Source: Pseudoflavonifractor sp. 524-17 (GTDB taxonomy: Bacteria; Bacillota; Clostridia; Oscillospirales; Oscillospiraceae). Taken from it: 64,000 nucleotides of DNA. The translations under genes and the position numbers were made by a program. Below are positions 41,286-49,705 of the stretch, piece by piece. Under the pieces are notes generated by a model. That model ran no database searches. It was not told where the DNA came from and was given only the letters and a program-made list of their open reading frames with translations. The DNA is taken from positions 97,494 through 161,493 of the forward strand of contig NZ_QWEK01000004.1 in the NCBI RefSeq assembly GCF_009935845.1. The letters run 5' to 3'. Numbering within the stretch: the first letter of the stretch is position 1; the number at the start of each line of letters is the position of its first letter.

Positions 41286-42116
41286 ATGGGGGCCAATTCT
41301 CGCGTTAAATCTTTGGAGTCCGCCCTGCACGTCCTCAATGCCATCCCGGAGGACAGCAGCATCTCCGTCACACAGCTCAGCAAGGACACCGGGCTGTCCA
41401 AAAGCACGGTATGTAAAATTCTGGCCACCTACTGCGACTACGGCTTCGTGGCCCAGGATCCCGCCAGCAAGCTGTTCAGCCTGGGCCCCATGCTCATCAC
41501 CAAGGGGCAGCGGGCCCTGAAAAACGTCAACCTCCGGCAGGTCATCCGCCCATACCTGAAGTACCTGTCTGGGAAATTTAATGAAAACTCCATGCTTATG
41601 ACCCAGTACGGCAACGCCGCCCTCATCTCGGAGTACTGCGAGGCAGAGGTTCCGGTCCGCCTGGCCATGCGCCTGTCCCAGGTCCACGAGCTCTACTATG
41701 GCGCAGCCCCCAAGGTGATTTTGGCTAACAAAAAGCCCGAGGAGCAGGCCGCCCTCATCGACAGCATGGTCTTCGTCAAGCACACCCCGGCCACGATTAC
41801 CTCCAAGGAGGCTTTGTATGAGGTCCTGACCCACATCCGTGAGACTGGGTTCTGCTACAGCGGGGGCGAGTTCGACAGCAGCGGCGTGGGCATCGCCGTA
41901 CCTATCTGGGACGGCGCCAAGACAGTGGCAGGTGGCATGGCCATGAACATCCCTGTGTTCCGGGTGAGCGAGGAACGCCTGGTGGAGATGATCGCGGAGA
42001 TGAAGCGCTGTGCCGTCCAGGTGTCCGAGGCCCTGGGGGCTGACCCCGGCGAGATTGCCCAGATGATCCACCTGGACCAGAGCATTCACATCGACATCAA
42101 CTTACCCCAGGCATAG
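41286..42116 (+). CDS. IclR-family transcriptional regulator
   Basis: 276 residues from 41286 (GGAGGG upstream). The winged HTH is KSLESALHVLNAIPEDSSISVTQLSKDTGLSKSTVCKILATYCDYGFVAQD; the C-terminal ligand-binding domain has SGVGIAVPIWDGAKTVAGGMAMNIPVFR. Encoded divergently from the tandem-FolB/BMP operon, it probably senses the imported compound or a breakdown product and controls that operon through 41001-41031. Confidence 0.88.
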   Translation: MGANSRVKSLESALHVLNAIPEDSSISVTQLSKDTGLSKSTVCKILATYCDYGFVAQDPASKLFSLGPMLITKGQRALKNVNLRQVIRPYLKYLSGKFNENSMLMTQYGNAALISEYCEAEVPVRLAMRLSQVHELYYGAAPKVILANKKPEEQAALIDSMVFVKHTPATITSKEALYEVLTHIRETGFCYSGGEFDSSGVGIAVPIWDGAKTVAGGMAMNIPVFRVSEERLVEMIAEMKRCAVQVSEALGADPGEIAQMIHLDQSIHIDINLPQA

Positions 42117-42129
42117 AGAAAAACAGCAG

Positions 42130-42161
42130 GGCCGGGCGTCTGCATATGCAGACGCCCGGCC
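42130..42161. terminator. bidirectional terminator, perfect palindrome
   Basis: GGCCGGGCGTCTGCAT and its exact complement, followed by TTAAAA. It separates the converging IclR and VOC genes. Confidence 0.8.
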
Positions 42162-42196
42162 TTAAAACCGATAAAAATATTCGCTGATTCCCGATC

Positions 42197-42634
42197 TTAA
42201 TCGGAGATACAGGGGTTTTCCATAAACTCCACAAACACACCGTCCGGGTCGCGCAGGAAGAAGTACCGGTTGCCCAGGCCTCCGTCCATCACGTCCACAT
42301 CGGTACACAGACCGCTGGCGCGCAGGTGTGCCAGGGCGTCGTCCAGGTTTTTCACCCGGAAGGCCAGGTGCTTGAGGCCAATCTGGGGCAGGTCCTCCTC
42401 AATGGCCTCCCCATCCCGGGCGTAGTGGCTGCCCACTGTGTCCGGGGCGGGGATGGGCTGAGCGAAGTGGAACAGCTCAATGCACTTGCCCTCCTGGTTC
42501 TTCATCATACAGGCGTCCATCCCCCGGGGGATGTAGCTCCAGCGCCGCAGAATGGAAAAGCCCAGCGCGGTGTAGAAACGGATACTCCGCTCCAGGTCCG
42601 CCGCGGTAATGCTCATGTGGTCAAAATAAAACAT
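42197..42634 (-). CDS. VOC-family (glyoxalase/dioxygenase fold) protein
   Basis: 145 residues from 42634. Two paired beta-alpha-beta-beta-beta motifs: FDHMSITAADLERSIRFYTALGF, GLKHLAFRVKNLDDALAHLRASG and FLRDPDGVFVEFMENP. His6 and terminal Glu are possible metal ligands. The family ranges from glyoxalase I to epimerases and resistance proteins, so the reaction is unknown. Nearness to the IclR gene hints at the same catabolic context. Confidence 0.8.
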   Translation of the reverse strand: MFYFDHMSITAADLERSIRFYTALGFSILRRWSYIPRGMDACMMKNQEGKCIELFHFAQPIPAPDTVGSHYARDGEAIEEDLPQIGLKHLAFRVKNLDDALAHLRASGLCTDVDVMDGGLGNRYFFLRDPDGVFVEFMENPCISD

Positions 42635-43025
42635 CGTTTCCTGCCTCCCATTTTTTGAAGGGCCGTTCCCTCCGCTATGTCTCTGACACATTGGAGTATC
42701 TACTATATTACCTAAAAATCAGCTTGAAATCAAGTAAATTGAGGACGGCAGAAGAAGCCCTTCTGGAAGACCGCTTCCGGCTAAATGTAGGCAAGTGTAG
42801 GCAAAATACCGTTTTCCAGCCGAAAAACGCCCCTGGATAGGAAGTATTCTGACGCAGCAGCTCCACTGTGTGTTGGTATTTCCTTCCCATAATATACACC
42901 CCCTGATGTAGTCTTATTTTTCTGCATCAGGGGGCTTTTGTCTATTGTCCGTTTTTACTGGAGCGGCACACCGGCGCCCCCCGCGGGACTCCCGAAGGAC
43001 GGCCCGAAAGACTCTGCCTTGACGC
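42635..43025. other. gene-free region with a hairpin/terminator
   Basis: No credible gene is seen; frames on both strands are short and biased in composition. A clear plus-strand terminator (CCCCCTGATG with CATCAGGGGG, then CTTTT) lies at 42899-42939. It could end a short RNA transcribed from about 42690, but no promoter was assigned. Confidence 0.4.
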
Positions 43026-43053
43026 TTGTAATTTGAAAAAAATATGATATACT
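43026..43053 (+). promoter_or_regulatory. promoter of the DEAD-box helicase gene
   Basis: TTGTAA, 16 bp, TATACT. A stable hairpin (CCACGCCCGC with GCGGGCGTGG, 43074-43103) lies in the 108-nt leader, a common place for temperature or autoregulation of DEAD-box genes; its role here is inferred. Confidence 0.55.
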
Positions 43054-43160
43054 GGATGTTGTTCCATACGTCCCACGCCCGCTGGTCCCACCGGCGGGCG
43101 TGGATCGTCGTACAGACAGGGCAGCGTCTGTGCAATCTATTGAAAAAGGACTCGAAACAC

Positions 43161-44942
43161 ATGACATTCCAAGAACTTGGCCTGATTCCGCCCATCCTGG
43201 GGGCGCTGGCCGCACTGGGCTATGAACAGCCCTCCCCCATCCAGGAAAAGGCCATCCCGCCGGCCCTCACAGGGCGGGACGTACTGGGCTGCGCCCAGAC
43301 CGGCACCGGCAAGACCTGTGCCTTTGCGGCGCCTATTCTCCAGCGGCTCCACGCCGCGCCGGTGAAGGGCCGCCCCATCCGGGCGCTGATCCTCACCCCC
43401 ACCCGGGAGCTGGCCCTTCAGATTCAGGAGAGCTTTGAGGCTTACGGCAAGGACCTGCCGCTGCGCTCCACCGTAATTTTCGGCGGCGTGGGACAGGCCC
43501 CCCAGGTGGACCGCCTCAGGCGGGGGGTGGATATTCTGGTGGCCACCCCGGGCCGTCTGGCGGACCTGTACCAGCAGAAGCTGCTGGACTTCTCCCGGCT
43601 GGAGATCCTGGTGCTGGACGAGGCGGACCGGATGCTGGACATGGGCTTTATCCATGATGTGAAAAAGATCCTCAAGTGGCTCCCCCGCCAAAAGCAGACC
43701 CTCTTCTTCTCCGCCACCATGCCTCCAGAGGTTGCCGGCCTGGTGGACCAGCTCCTCCGCGACCCAGCGCGGGTGGCGGTGGATCCGGTGTCCTCCCCGG
43801 TGGAAGTCATCGACCAGAAGCTGTACTATGTGGACCGGGGCAACAAGACCAAGCTGCTGGCCTCCCTCCTGGTGGCCGGAGACGTGAGGAATGCCCTGGT
43901 CTTCACCCGCACCAAGCACGGGGCCAACAAGGTGGCCGGCGATCTGCAAAAGGGGGGCATTACCGCCGCCGCCATCCACGGCAACAAGAGCCAGACCGCC
44001 CGGCAGCAGGCCCTGTCCGACTTCAAACGGGGCAAGATCAAGGTGCTGGTGGCCACGGACATCGCCGCCCGGGGGCTGGATATTGAAGAGCTGTCCCATG
44101 TCTTCAACTATAACCTGCCGGATGTACCGGAGACCTATGTCCACCGCATCGGCCGCACCGGCCGGGCGGGCCGCGGGGGCACCGCCGTCTCCTTCTGCGA
44201 CATCAACGAGAAGGGGGATCTGAGGGCGATTGAAACGCTGTTGGGCCGGCCCGTCCCTGTGGTGGAGGACCATCCCTGGCCCATGGAGGTGCTGGAGCCC
44301 ACCCCCCGTGATAAGAAGGGCCGTCTGATCAATCCCGAGGACGCCGAGGCCCGGGCTGCCGCCCGGGAGCGCAAGAGCCAGCGCCGGGCCGCCCAGGTTC
44401 AGCCCCCCGCGCCGCCTCAGGCCGCCCCCCAGGGCCGGAAGGAGACCCCCGCCGTCCCCCCCTCCGCTGCCAAAAAGCGGGGCCGGGGCCACCGGGCCAG
44501 CGCCACTTTGGAGGAGGCTTTGACCGCCACCGCCCCCGCGCAGCCGGCCCGGCCCGCGGCGGACTCCATGCGCCACCGGGACCCCCTGGCAGGAGACACT
44601 ATTCTGGACGCCACCGCCCGCCTGCTGGCTCCCCGGCCCCGGATGTTCCAAAAGCCAGCCCCCAAGGCGGAGCCTCCCCGTTCCAAACAGAAAAAGCCCG
44701 CCGGCCGCAGGGCTCAGAGCCAGGCGCAGCCCCAGAGCGCCTCCAAGCCCAGCCGGTCCGCTCCCTCCAAAAGCGGCCGGGAGCCCACCGCCCTGGAGGT
44801 CCTGGGCGGCGGTAAACACAAGAGAAAGAACCGGCGCACCGGCGGCGGTCCCAGAGAGGTGGAGCTGCGCACTGGCAGCGTGAAGGACTCCACCGAGCTC
44901 TCCGCCAGCCTTATGAAGCCCTATTACCTCAGCGATGAATAG
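43161..44942 (+). CDS. DEAD-box ATP-dependent RNA helicase
   Basis: 593 residues from 43161. All helicase motifs are present: Q-motif with [44 protein letters not shown], then [18 protein letters not shown] and [13 protein letters not shown]. After residue 375 comes a long basic, Ala/Pro-rich, disordered tail probably binding RNA. It is a CsdA/RhlE-like helicase for cold adaptation or ribosome assembly; the tail does not match the DbpA/YxiN RNA-binding domain. Confidence 0.93.
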   Translation: MTFQELGLIPPILGALAALGYEQPSPIQEKAIPPALTGRDVLGCAQTGTGKTCAFAAPILQRLHAAPVKGRPIRALILTPTRELALQIQESFEAYGKDLPLRSTVIFGGVGQAPQVDRLRRGVDILVATPGRLADLYQQKLLDFSRLEILVLDEADRMLDMGFIHDVKKILKWLPRQKQTLFFSATMPPEVAGLVDQLLRDPARVAVDPVSSPVEVIDQKLYYVDRGNKTKLLASLLVAGDVRNALVFTRTKHGANKVAGDLQKGGITAAAIHGNKSQTARQQALSDFKRGKIKVLVATDIAARGLDIEELSHVFNYNLPDVPETYVHRIGRTGRAGRGGTAVSFCDINEKGDLRAIETLLGRPVPVVEDHPWPMEVLEPTPRDKKGRLINPEDAEARAAARERKSQRRAAQVQPPAPPQAAPQGRKETPAVPPSAAKKRGRGHRASATLEEALTATAPAQPARPAADSMRHRDPLAGDTILDATARLLAPRPRMFQKPAPKAEPPRSKQKKPAGRRAQSQAQPQSASKPSRSAPSKSGREPTALEVLGGGKHKRKNRRTGGGPREVELRTGSVKDSTELSASLMKPYYLSDE

Positions 44943-44952
44943 ACGCGCAAAC

Positions 44953-44986
44953 AAGCGGGACGGATCCTTCTCCGTCCCGCTTTGCT
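44953..44986. terminator. terminator after the helicase gene
   Basis: AAGCGGGACGGA pairs with TCCGTCCCGCTTT. Confidence 0.75.
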
Positions 44987-45000
44987 CTGTCTCAAGACCA

Positions 45001-45120
45001 TCAGGCCGCCTCGTCCAGCTCCTGCAGCGCCTCCCACTCGCTGTCCGCCGAAAAGCAGAACCGCCCGGCGTTGTCGTAGACCTCCACATGTCCGCATACC
45101 CATCGAAACTCGTAATTCAT
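45001..45120 (-). CDS. small conserved-looking protein (39 aa)
   Basis: A 39-codon frame begins MNYEFRWVCGHVEVYDNAG and ends EWEALQELDEAA. GAGGGGAGC lies 7 nt upstream and a GC-rich coding pattern is kept throughout. Short proteins starting MxYEFxWVxGHVEVY, about 40 residues long, are familiar from Clostridia and their phages. Function unknown. It converges on the helicase gene. Confidence 0.65.
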   Translation of the reverse strand: MNYEFRWVCGHVEVYDNAGRFCFSADSEWEALQELDEAA

Positions 45121-45298
45121 TGAAGACGCTCCCCTCTTTGTGGTTTATGTCCACAGTATAGCAGGGAAGCTGTCCCATAAACCGGACTGTATTTGGCGTT
45201 CCGCCCCCGATTTTTATCTATTTTTAATGTGCCCTTTAGGACCGTTTTAACCTGAGATGCTATACTGAGTACAACAAAACAAAAAGGAGCGAGGTATT

Positions 45299-45541
45299 AT
45301 GCTGTCACTGTCTGTGGGGCTCATCTCTTTGGTCTTCGCGCTGCTGGGCGCTGTTCTGGGCATCGTCTTTGCCATTATCAACATCCCCCTGGCCCTGTTT
45401 TTCCACCTGGTTCTCCCCACCTTGGCCTTCCTCTACGGGGTGTATCTGCTGGTCCGGGGGCTGTCTAAGAAGCCTTTTGTCTGGACGGAGCTCATCCCCG
45501 GCGGGGTGGTGCTGGCGGTTTGGTACTTGCTTTGGCATTAG
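45299..45541 (+). CDS. small membrane protein
   Basis: 80 residues with AAGGAG before the start and a TATACT -10 at 45261. Three hydrophobic segments (about 4-28, 30-52 and 63-79) suggest a tiny integral membrane protein. No family was recognised. It stands alone; repeat copy 3 begins at its stop codon. Confidence 0.6.
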   Translation: MLSLSVGLISLVFALLGAVLGIVFAIINIPLALFFHLVLPTLAFLYGVYLLVRGLSKKPFVWTELIPGGVVLAVWYLLWH

Positions 45542-45542
45542 G

Positions 45543-45896
45543 CACGGGGGGCCCCCTTGGGGAACCCCCATACGATAGGCCCACCCGGCGCACCGCGCCG
45601 GATATCTGCCATGCCGATGTGCCAGTCTGGCAGACAACGCGGTCCCAGCTGGGGTTCTACAGAAAACGTTACAACAGGAGTGCTGGGCCTCCCTGGTCCG
45701 CCCGGGTGGTTGTCCACAGAGGACGTTCCCCCGGGCCGGCTGGGGAGGCCCGGCACATAAAACCTGGTCTGGCAGAAGACTTACGCAGGGATCACCTGTC
45801 CTGAACGCCTGTCAGGACGCTGAGGCAGTAGTGGCGGCGCGGTGCGCCCCCCGCGCAGGGCCCTCTGAAGGGGCGGCCCGCCCGGCGAGGGCAAAT
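45543..45896 (+). repeat. nested-palindrome interspersed element, copy 3 (truncated, core inverted)
   Basis: The flanks match copies 1 and 2 in the same direction (CCCACCCGGCGCACCGCGCC on the left, GGCGGCGCGGTGCGCC and CCCGCCCGGCGAGGGCAA on the right). The outer arms are shortened. The central segment, about 45645-45800, is reversed: CCCAGCTGGGG with CGTTACAA is left of the central hairpin (right in copies 1 and 2), and CTGGTCTGGCAGAAGACTTACGC is right of it (left in the others). Confidence 0.75.
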
Positions 45897-45908
45897 CGGA
45901 ATTCCCTC

Positions 45909-45937
45909 TTGACAGAAAATCAAAAAGCAGATACAAT
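45909..45937 (+). promoter_or_regulatory. consensus promoter of the ileS T-box transcript
   Basis: TTGACA (45909-45914), 17 bp, TACAAT (45932-45937), 12 bp after the end of repeat copy 3. Confidence 0.85.
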
Positions 45938-45944
45938 AACCCAT

Positions 45945-46218
45945 CATACCGCAATACGCGCAGATGAGGAAGAGTAGCGCCGCACTTGCTGCACAGAGAG
46001 CCGCCGTTTTGGTGTAAGGCGGACAGCAACCCGGCGGGAAGATCCCCTCGGAGCGTCCGGCTGAACCAGAATGCAGTAGGCCAGGACGGCCGGCGGCCGT
46101 TATACCGCCCCCGTGTTTCTGCACGGACTGAGGGGCCGCACTGTGCGGCAAAAAGAGTGGTACCGCAGAGGTTTTGAACGCCTTTGTCTCTTGTAATAGG
46201 AGACAAAGGCGTTTTTTG
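45945..46218 (+). promoter_or_regulatory. T-box riboswitch, isoleucine specifier
   Basis: Stem I starts with AGAGTAGC and has CAGAGAGCCGCCG followed by GGTGTAAGGCGG. AAGATCCCC supplies an AUC specifier (46042-46044). The T-box GAGTGGTACCGCAG is at 46155-46168, followed by the terminator GCCTTTGTCTC/GAGACAAAGGC with TTTTTT. It controls ileS, which starts 360 bp downstream because a small inverted-repeat element lies in between. Confidence 0.92.
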
Positions 46219-46248
46219 GCGTATCATTCCCTATATGTGAAGTGCGCC

Positions 46249-46413
46249 TAGGCTTTGTTTGATAAATGGCGAAATGACCAACGGTGAGGAATTTTTTCGC
46301 TGAACAAGGCAAAAATGCGCAGGAATACTTTGTGTATTGCAAGCATTTTTAACGCAGTACAGCGAAAAAAGAACCGCTGTTTGGGCGTTTTGACATTTTT
46401 CAAACAAGGCCTA
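46249..46413. mobile_element. MITE-like element in the ileS leader
   Basis: 165 bp bounded by 26-bp imperfect terminal inverted repeats (TAGGCTTTGTTTGATAAATG and the complement of CATTTTTCAAACAAGGCCTA). Inside, TTTTTTCGCTG, AAAAATGC and AATAC have mirrored partners, so the whole element can fold into one long hairpin. It is AT-rich in a GC-rich setting, codes for nothing, and no clear target-site duplication was found. Confidence 0.75.
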
Positions 46414-46579
46414 AGCAGCGGGAGCCAACTGCGTCCGTTCTTGTGGCCATGGCGGAGTTTTATCATGGCAGCGTGGACTGCCTGCTGGGCCGCAGCGAGG
46501 AACGGGGACAGGGACGGCCGGAGGCTGTCCGCCGGAATAAGAAGACACAACTATATTTCATAGTAGGAGGAATAAACCA

Positions 46580-49366
46580 ATGGATTATAATGAGACCGTC
46601 CATCTGCCCCAGACAGACTTCCCCATGCGGGCGGGGCTTCCCAAGCGGGAGCCAGAGATGCTCAAGGCCATGGAGGAAGCGGATCTGTACCACCAGCTGA
46701 TGAAGAAGAACGAGGGCAAGCCCCGCTTCGTCCTCCACGACGGCCCGCCCTACGCCAACGGCGACATCCACATCGGCACGTCCCTGAACAAGATCCTCAA
46801 GGACATCATTGTCAAGCACCGGAATATGACCGGCTACTGCGCTCCTTACGTCCCCGGCTGGGACACCCACGGCCTGCCTATCGAGACTGCCGTCCTCAAG
46901 GACAAGAGCGTCAAGCGCAGCGAGATGACCACTGCCCAGTTCCGGGACAAGTGCCAGGAGTTCGCCACCCAGTATATCGGCCGGATGACCGGCCAGTTCC
47001 AGCGCCTGGGCGTGATCGGCGAGTGGGAAAACCCCTATATCACCCTTCTGCCTGAGTTCGAGGCCAAACAGATCGAGGTCTTTGGCAAGATGGCGGAGAA
47101 GGGCCTGATCTACAAGGGAATGAAGTCGGTGTACTGGTGCCCCCACGACCAGACCGCTCTGGCGGAGGCGGAGATCGAGTACCAGGACGACCCCTGTACC
47201 ACCATTTTTGTGAAATTCCCCGTAAAGGACGACAAGGGCCGGCTGGGACGGTACTGCGATCTCAGCAAGCTGTTCTTCGTCATCTGGACCACCACCCCCT
47301 GGACCATTCCCGGCAACGCCGCCATCTCCCTCAACGCGGACTTTGACTATGTGCTCCTCCAGGTCCCCGGCGGCGAGGTATACGTCATGGCCAAGGAATT
47401 GGCCGAAGGGGTATGCAAACAGGCAGGCATTGACTTCGCTGCCTGTCAGGTGCTGGCCACCCTGAAGGGCTCCGACTTTGAGCTGATGGTGGCCAAGCAC
47501 CCCCTGCTGGACCAGGACTCCGTTATTCTCAACGGCGATCACGTCACCTTGGACGCGGGCACCGGCTGCGTCCACACCGCCCCCGGCTTCGGCGCGGAGG
47601 ACTTCGACGTATGCAAGCGGTACGACGACGCGGGGCTGACCCATATCGGCGTGCCCGTGCCGGTGAACGCCAAGGGCGTGATGACCGACGCGCGCTATCA
47701 CGGCCAGTTTTACGCCAAGGGTAACGACATGGTAGTCCACGACCTGGAGGCGGAGGGCTTCCTGCTGGCCAGGGAGGAGATCACCCACTCCTATCCCCAC
47801 TGCTGGCGCTGCAAGCACCCCATCATTTACCGGGCCACGGAGCAGTGGTTCTGCTCTGTGGACGCCATCAAGGACGCGGCGGTAAAGGCCTGCGACGGCA
47901 TCTCCTGGCACCCCGCCTGGGGCAAGGAGCGTATGGTTTCCATGATCACAGAGCGCAGCGACTGGTGTATTTCCCGCCAGCGGGTGTGGGGCGTGCCCAT
48001 CCCGGTGTTCTACTGCGACGACTGTGGGGAGGCCATTATTACCCCCGAAACCATTGCCCATGCGGCGGAGCTGTTCCGCCGGCACGGCTCCAACATCTGG
48101 TTTGATAAGACCGCCGGCGAGCTGGTGCCGGAGGGATTTGCCTGCCCCAAGTGCGGCAAGACCCACTTCTCCAAGGAAAGCGACATTATGGATGTGTGGT
48201 TTGACTCCGGATCCACCTGGGCCGCCGTGGCGGACGAGCGGGAGTGCCTCAAATACCCCGCCGACGTGTATCTGGAGGGGGGCGACCAGTACCGGGGCTG
48301 GTTCCAGTCCTCCATGCTCACCTCTATCGCCTGCAACGGCGTCGCCCCCTACAAGCAGATCCTCACCCACGGCTGGACCGTGGACGGCGAGGGCAAGGTC
48401 ATGCACAAGTCCCTGGGCAATGCCGTGGGGCCGGAGGAGGTCATCAAGGACTACGGCGCGGACATGCTCCGCCTTTGGGTGGCCTCCGCTGACTACACCC
48501 AGGACATGCGCATCTCCAAGGATATTTTGAAGCAGCTCTCCCAGGCCTATCTGAAGATCCGCAACACCGCCCGGTATATGCTGGGCAACCTGTGGGACTT
48601 CGACCCGGACCGGGACCGCCTGCCTGTGGCGCAGCTGGAGGAGCTGGACCGGTACGCCCTGCACACCTTCGGCCAGCTGGCCGGAACTGTCCGGGCCGCC
48701 TACGAGCGGTATGAGTTCCACGCCGTCTACCGGGCGGTATACAGCTTCTGCGTAGTGGATATGTCCAACTTCTACCTGGACATCATCAAGGACCGGCTGT
48801 ACTGCGGCAGTGAAACCGCCCGCCGCTCCGCCCAGACCGCCCTGTACGCCATTCTGGACGGCATGACCCGGCTCATTGCCCCCATCCTGGCTTTCACCAG
48901 CGACGAGATCTGGAAGGCCATGCGGCACGGCAGCGATGCCGACGCCGGGAGCGTCCTCTTTAACGAAATGCCCGACGCCGTCCAGAGCCTCTCCCCTGAG
49001 GAGCAGGGCCGGTGGGAGCGGCTGGTTTCCCTGCGGGACGGGGTAAACAAGGCTCTGGAGAACGCCCGGGCGGCCGGCGTATTCAAAAAGGCCCAGGATA
49101 CGGAGATCACCTTGTCAGTGTCCCCAGAGGACGCCGCTTTCCTGGCGGGGGTGGATCTGGCCGCTCTGTGTATCGTGTCCAAGGCCACTGTGACGACGCA
49201 GGAGCTCCAGGGCGAGGCGGCCCAGGACTGCCTGATCCCCGCCGTCATCGCCGTCAAGCTGTCTGAGGCCCCCAAGTGCCCCCGCTGCTGGAATCACAGC
49301 GAGCACATCGGTACGCCCGGCCACCATGCCGAGCTGTGCGACCGCTGCGCCGCCGTGGTGGAGTAA
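46580..49366 (+). CDS. ileS: isoleucyl-tRNA synthetase
   Basis: 928 residues, the usual size of bacterial IleRS. HIGH motif PPYANGDIHIG ends at 66; GWDTHGLPIE follows; the editing domain contains WTTTPWTIPGNAA; the KMSKS loop is VMHKSLGN near 608. A C-terminal zinc ribbon (CPRCWNHSEHIG...LCDRC) is complete, as in the T-box-regulated type. GTAGGAGG precedes the start. Confidence 0.97.
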   Translation: MDYNETVHLPQTDFPMRAGLPKREPEMLKAMEEADLYHQLMKKNEGKPRFVLHDGPPYANGDIHIGTSLNKILKDIIVKHRNMTGYCAPYVPGWDTHGLPIETAVLKDKSVKRSEMTTAQFRDKCQEFATQYIGRMTGQFQRLGVIGEWENPYITLLPEFEAKQIEVFGKMAEKGLIYKGMKSVYWCPHDQTALAEAEIEYQDDPCTTIFVKFPVKDDKGRLGRYCDLSKLFFVIWTTTPWTIPGNAAISLNADFDYVLLQVPGGEVYVMAKELAEGVCKQAGIDFAACQVLATLKGSDFELMVAKHPLLDQDSVILNGDHVTLDAGTGCVHTAPGFGAEDFDVCKRYDDAGLTHIGVPVPVNAKGVMTDARYHGQFYAKGNDMVVHDLEAEGFLLAREEITHSYPHCWRCKHPIIYRATEQWFCSVDAIKDAAVKACDGISWHPAWGKERMVSMITERSDWCISRQRVWGVPIPVFYCDDCGEAIITPETIAHAAELFRRHGSNIWFDKTAGELVPEGFACPKCGKTHFSKESDIMDVWFDSGSTWAAVADERECLKYPADVYLEGGDQYRGWFQSSMLTSIACNGVAPYKQILTHGWTVDGEGKVMHKSLGNAVGPEEVIKDYGADMLRLWVASADYTQDMRISKDILKQLSQAYLKIRNTARYMLGNLWDFDPDRDRLPVAQLEELDRYALHTFGQLAGTVRAAYERYEFHAVYRAVYSFCVVDMSNFYLDIIKDRLYCGSETARRSAQTALYAILDGMTRLIAPILAFTSDEIWKAMRHGSDADAGSVLFNEMPDAVQSLSPEEQGRWERLVSLRDGVNKALENARAAGVFKKAQDTEITLSVSPEDAAFLAGVDLAALCIVSKATVTTQELQGEAAQDCLIPAVIAVKLSEAPKCPRCWNHSEHIGTPGHHAELCDRCAAVVE

Positions 49367-49380
49367 CCATACCGAAAAAC

Positions 49381-49658
49381 CCGCCCCGCTCTGTAGAAAC
49401 AGAGCGGGGCGGCTTAAACCGCCGGCAAAGGCGAAGCCTTTGCCGGCGGGAAAGCAGCGGCCTGACTGCGCGCAAAAATCGTCCGCTACAGGCGGAACAA
49501 TTTTCACACTTGCAGGCCGATCGGTGTTTTCCCCGACGTACACGCCGCCGGGGAAAACGGATTTTATTTTTTTCGCGCCTGTGGGCGCGAACTCTGCGAG
49601 GCTTTATCTACGCTCTGAGCCGCCCCGCTCTGTTTTTACAGGGCGGGACGGCTGTTTT
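49381..49658. repeat. array of five hairpins after ileS
   Basis: CCGCCCCGCTCTGT/ACAGAGCGGGGCGG (49381-49412), CCGCCGGCAAAGGC/GCCTTTGCCGGCGG (49419-49449), an AATCGTCCGC-type stem (49475-49504), GTTTTCCCC/GGGGAAAAC (49526-49558) and AGCCGCCCCGCTCTGT/ACAGGGCGGGACGGCT followed by TTTTT (49618-49658). The first and last are related. The region separates converging genes; no coding sequence is seen. Confidence 0.6.
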
Positions 49659-49705
49659 TCCACATGACGGGTTCTATTTGTGGAAAAGTATCCGGCGCGG
49701 CCGGG

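Noticed and set aside
42708..42899. A 63-residue frame between the VOC and helicase genes
   Set aside because: Weak initiation context, odd composition and no family; treated as non-coding.
46463..48928. An 821-codon open frame antisense to ileS
   Set aside because: A compositional shadow of a highly conserved synthetase; no domains.
49381..49658. A CRISPR array in the hairpin cluster after ileS
   Set aside because: The stems differ in sequence and spacing; there are no regular direct repeats. No CRISPR array was seen anywhere in the window.
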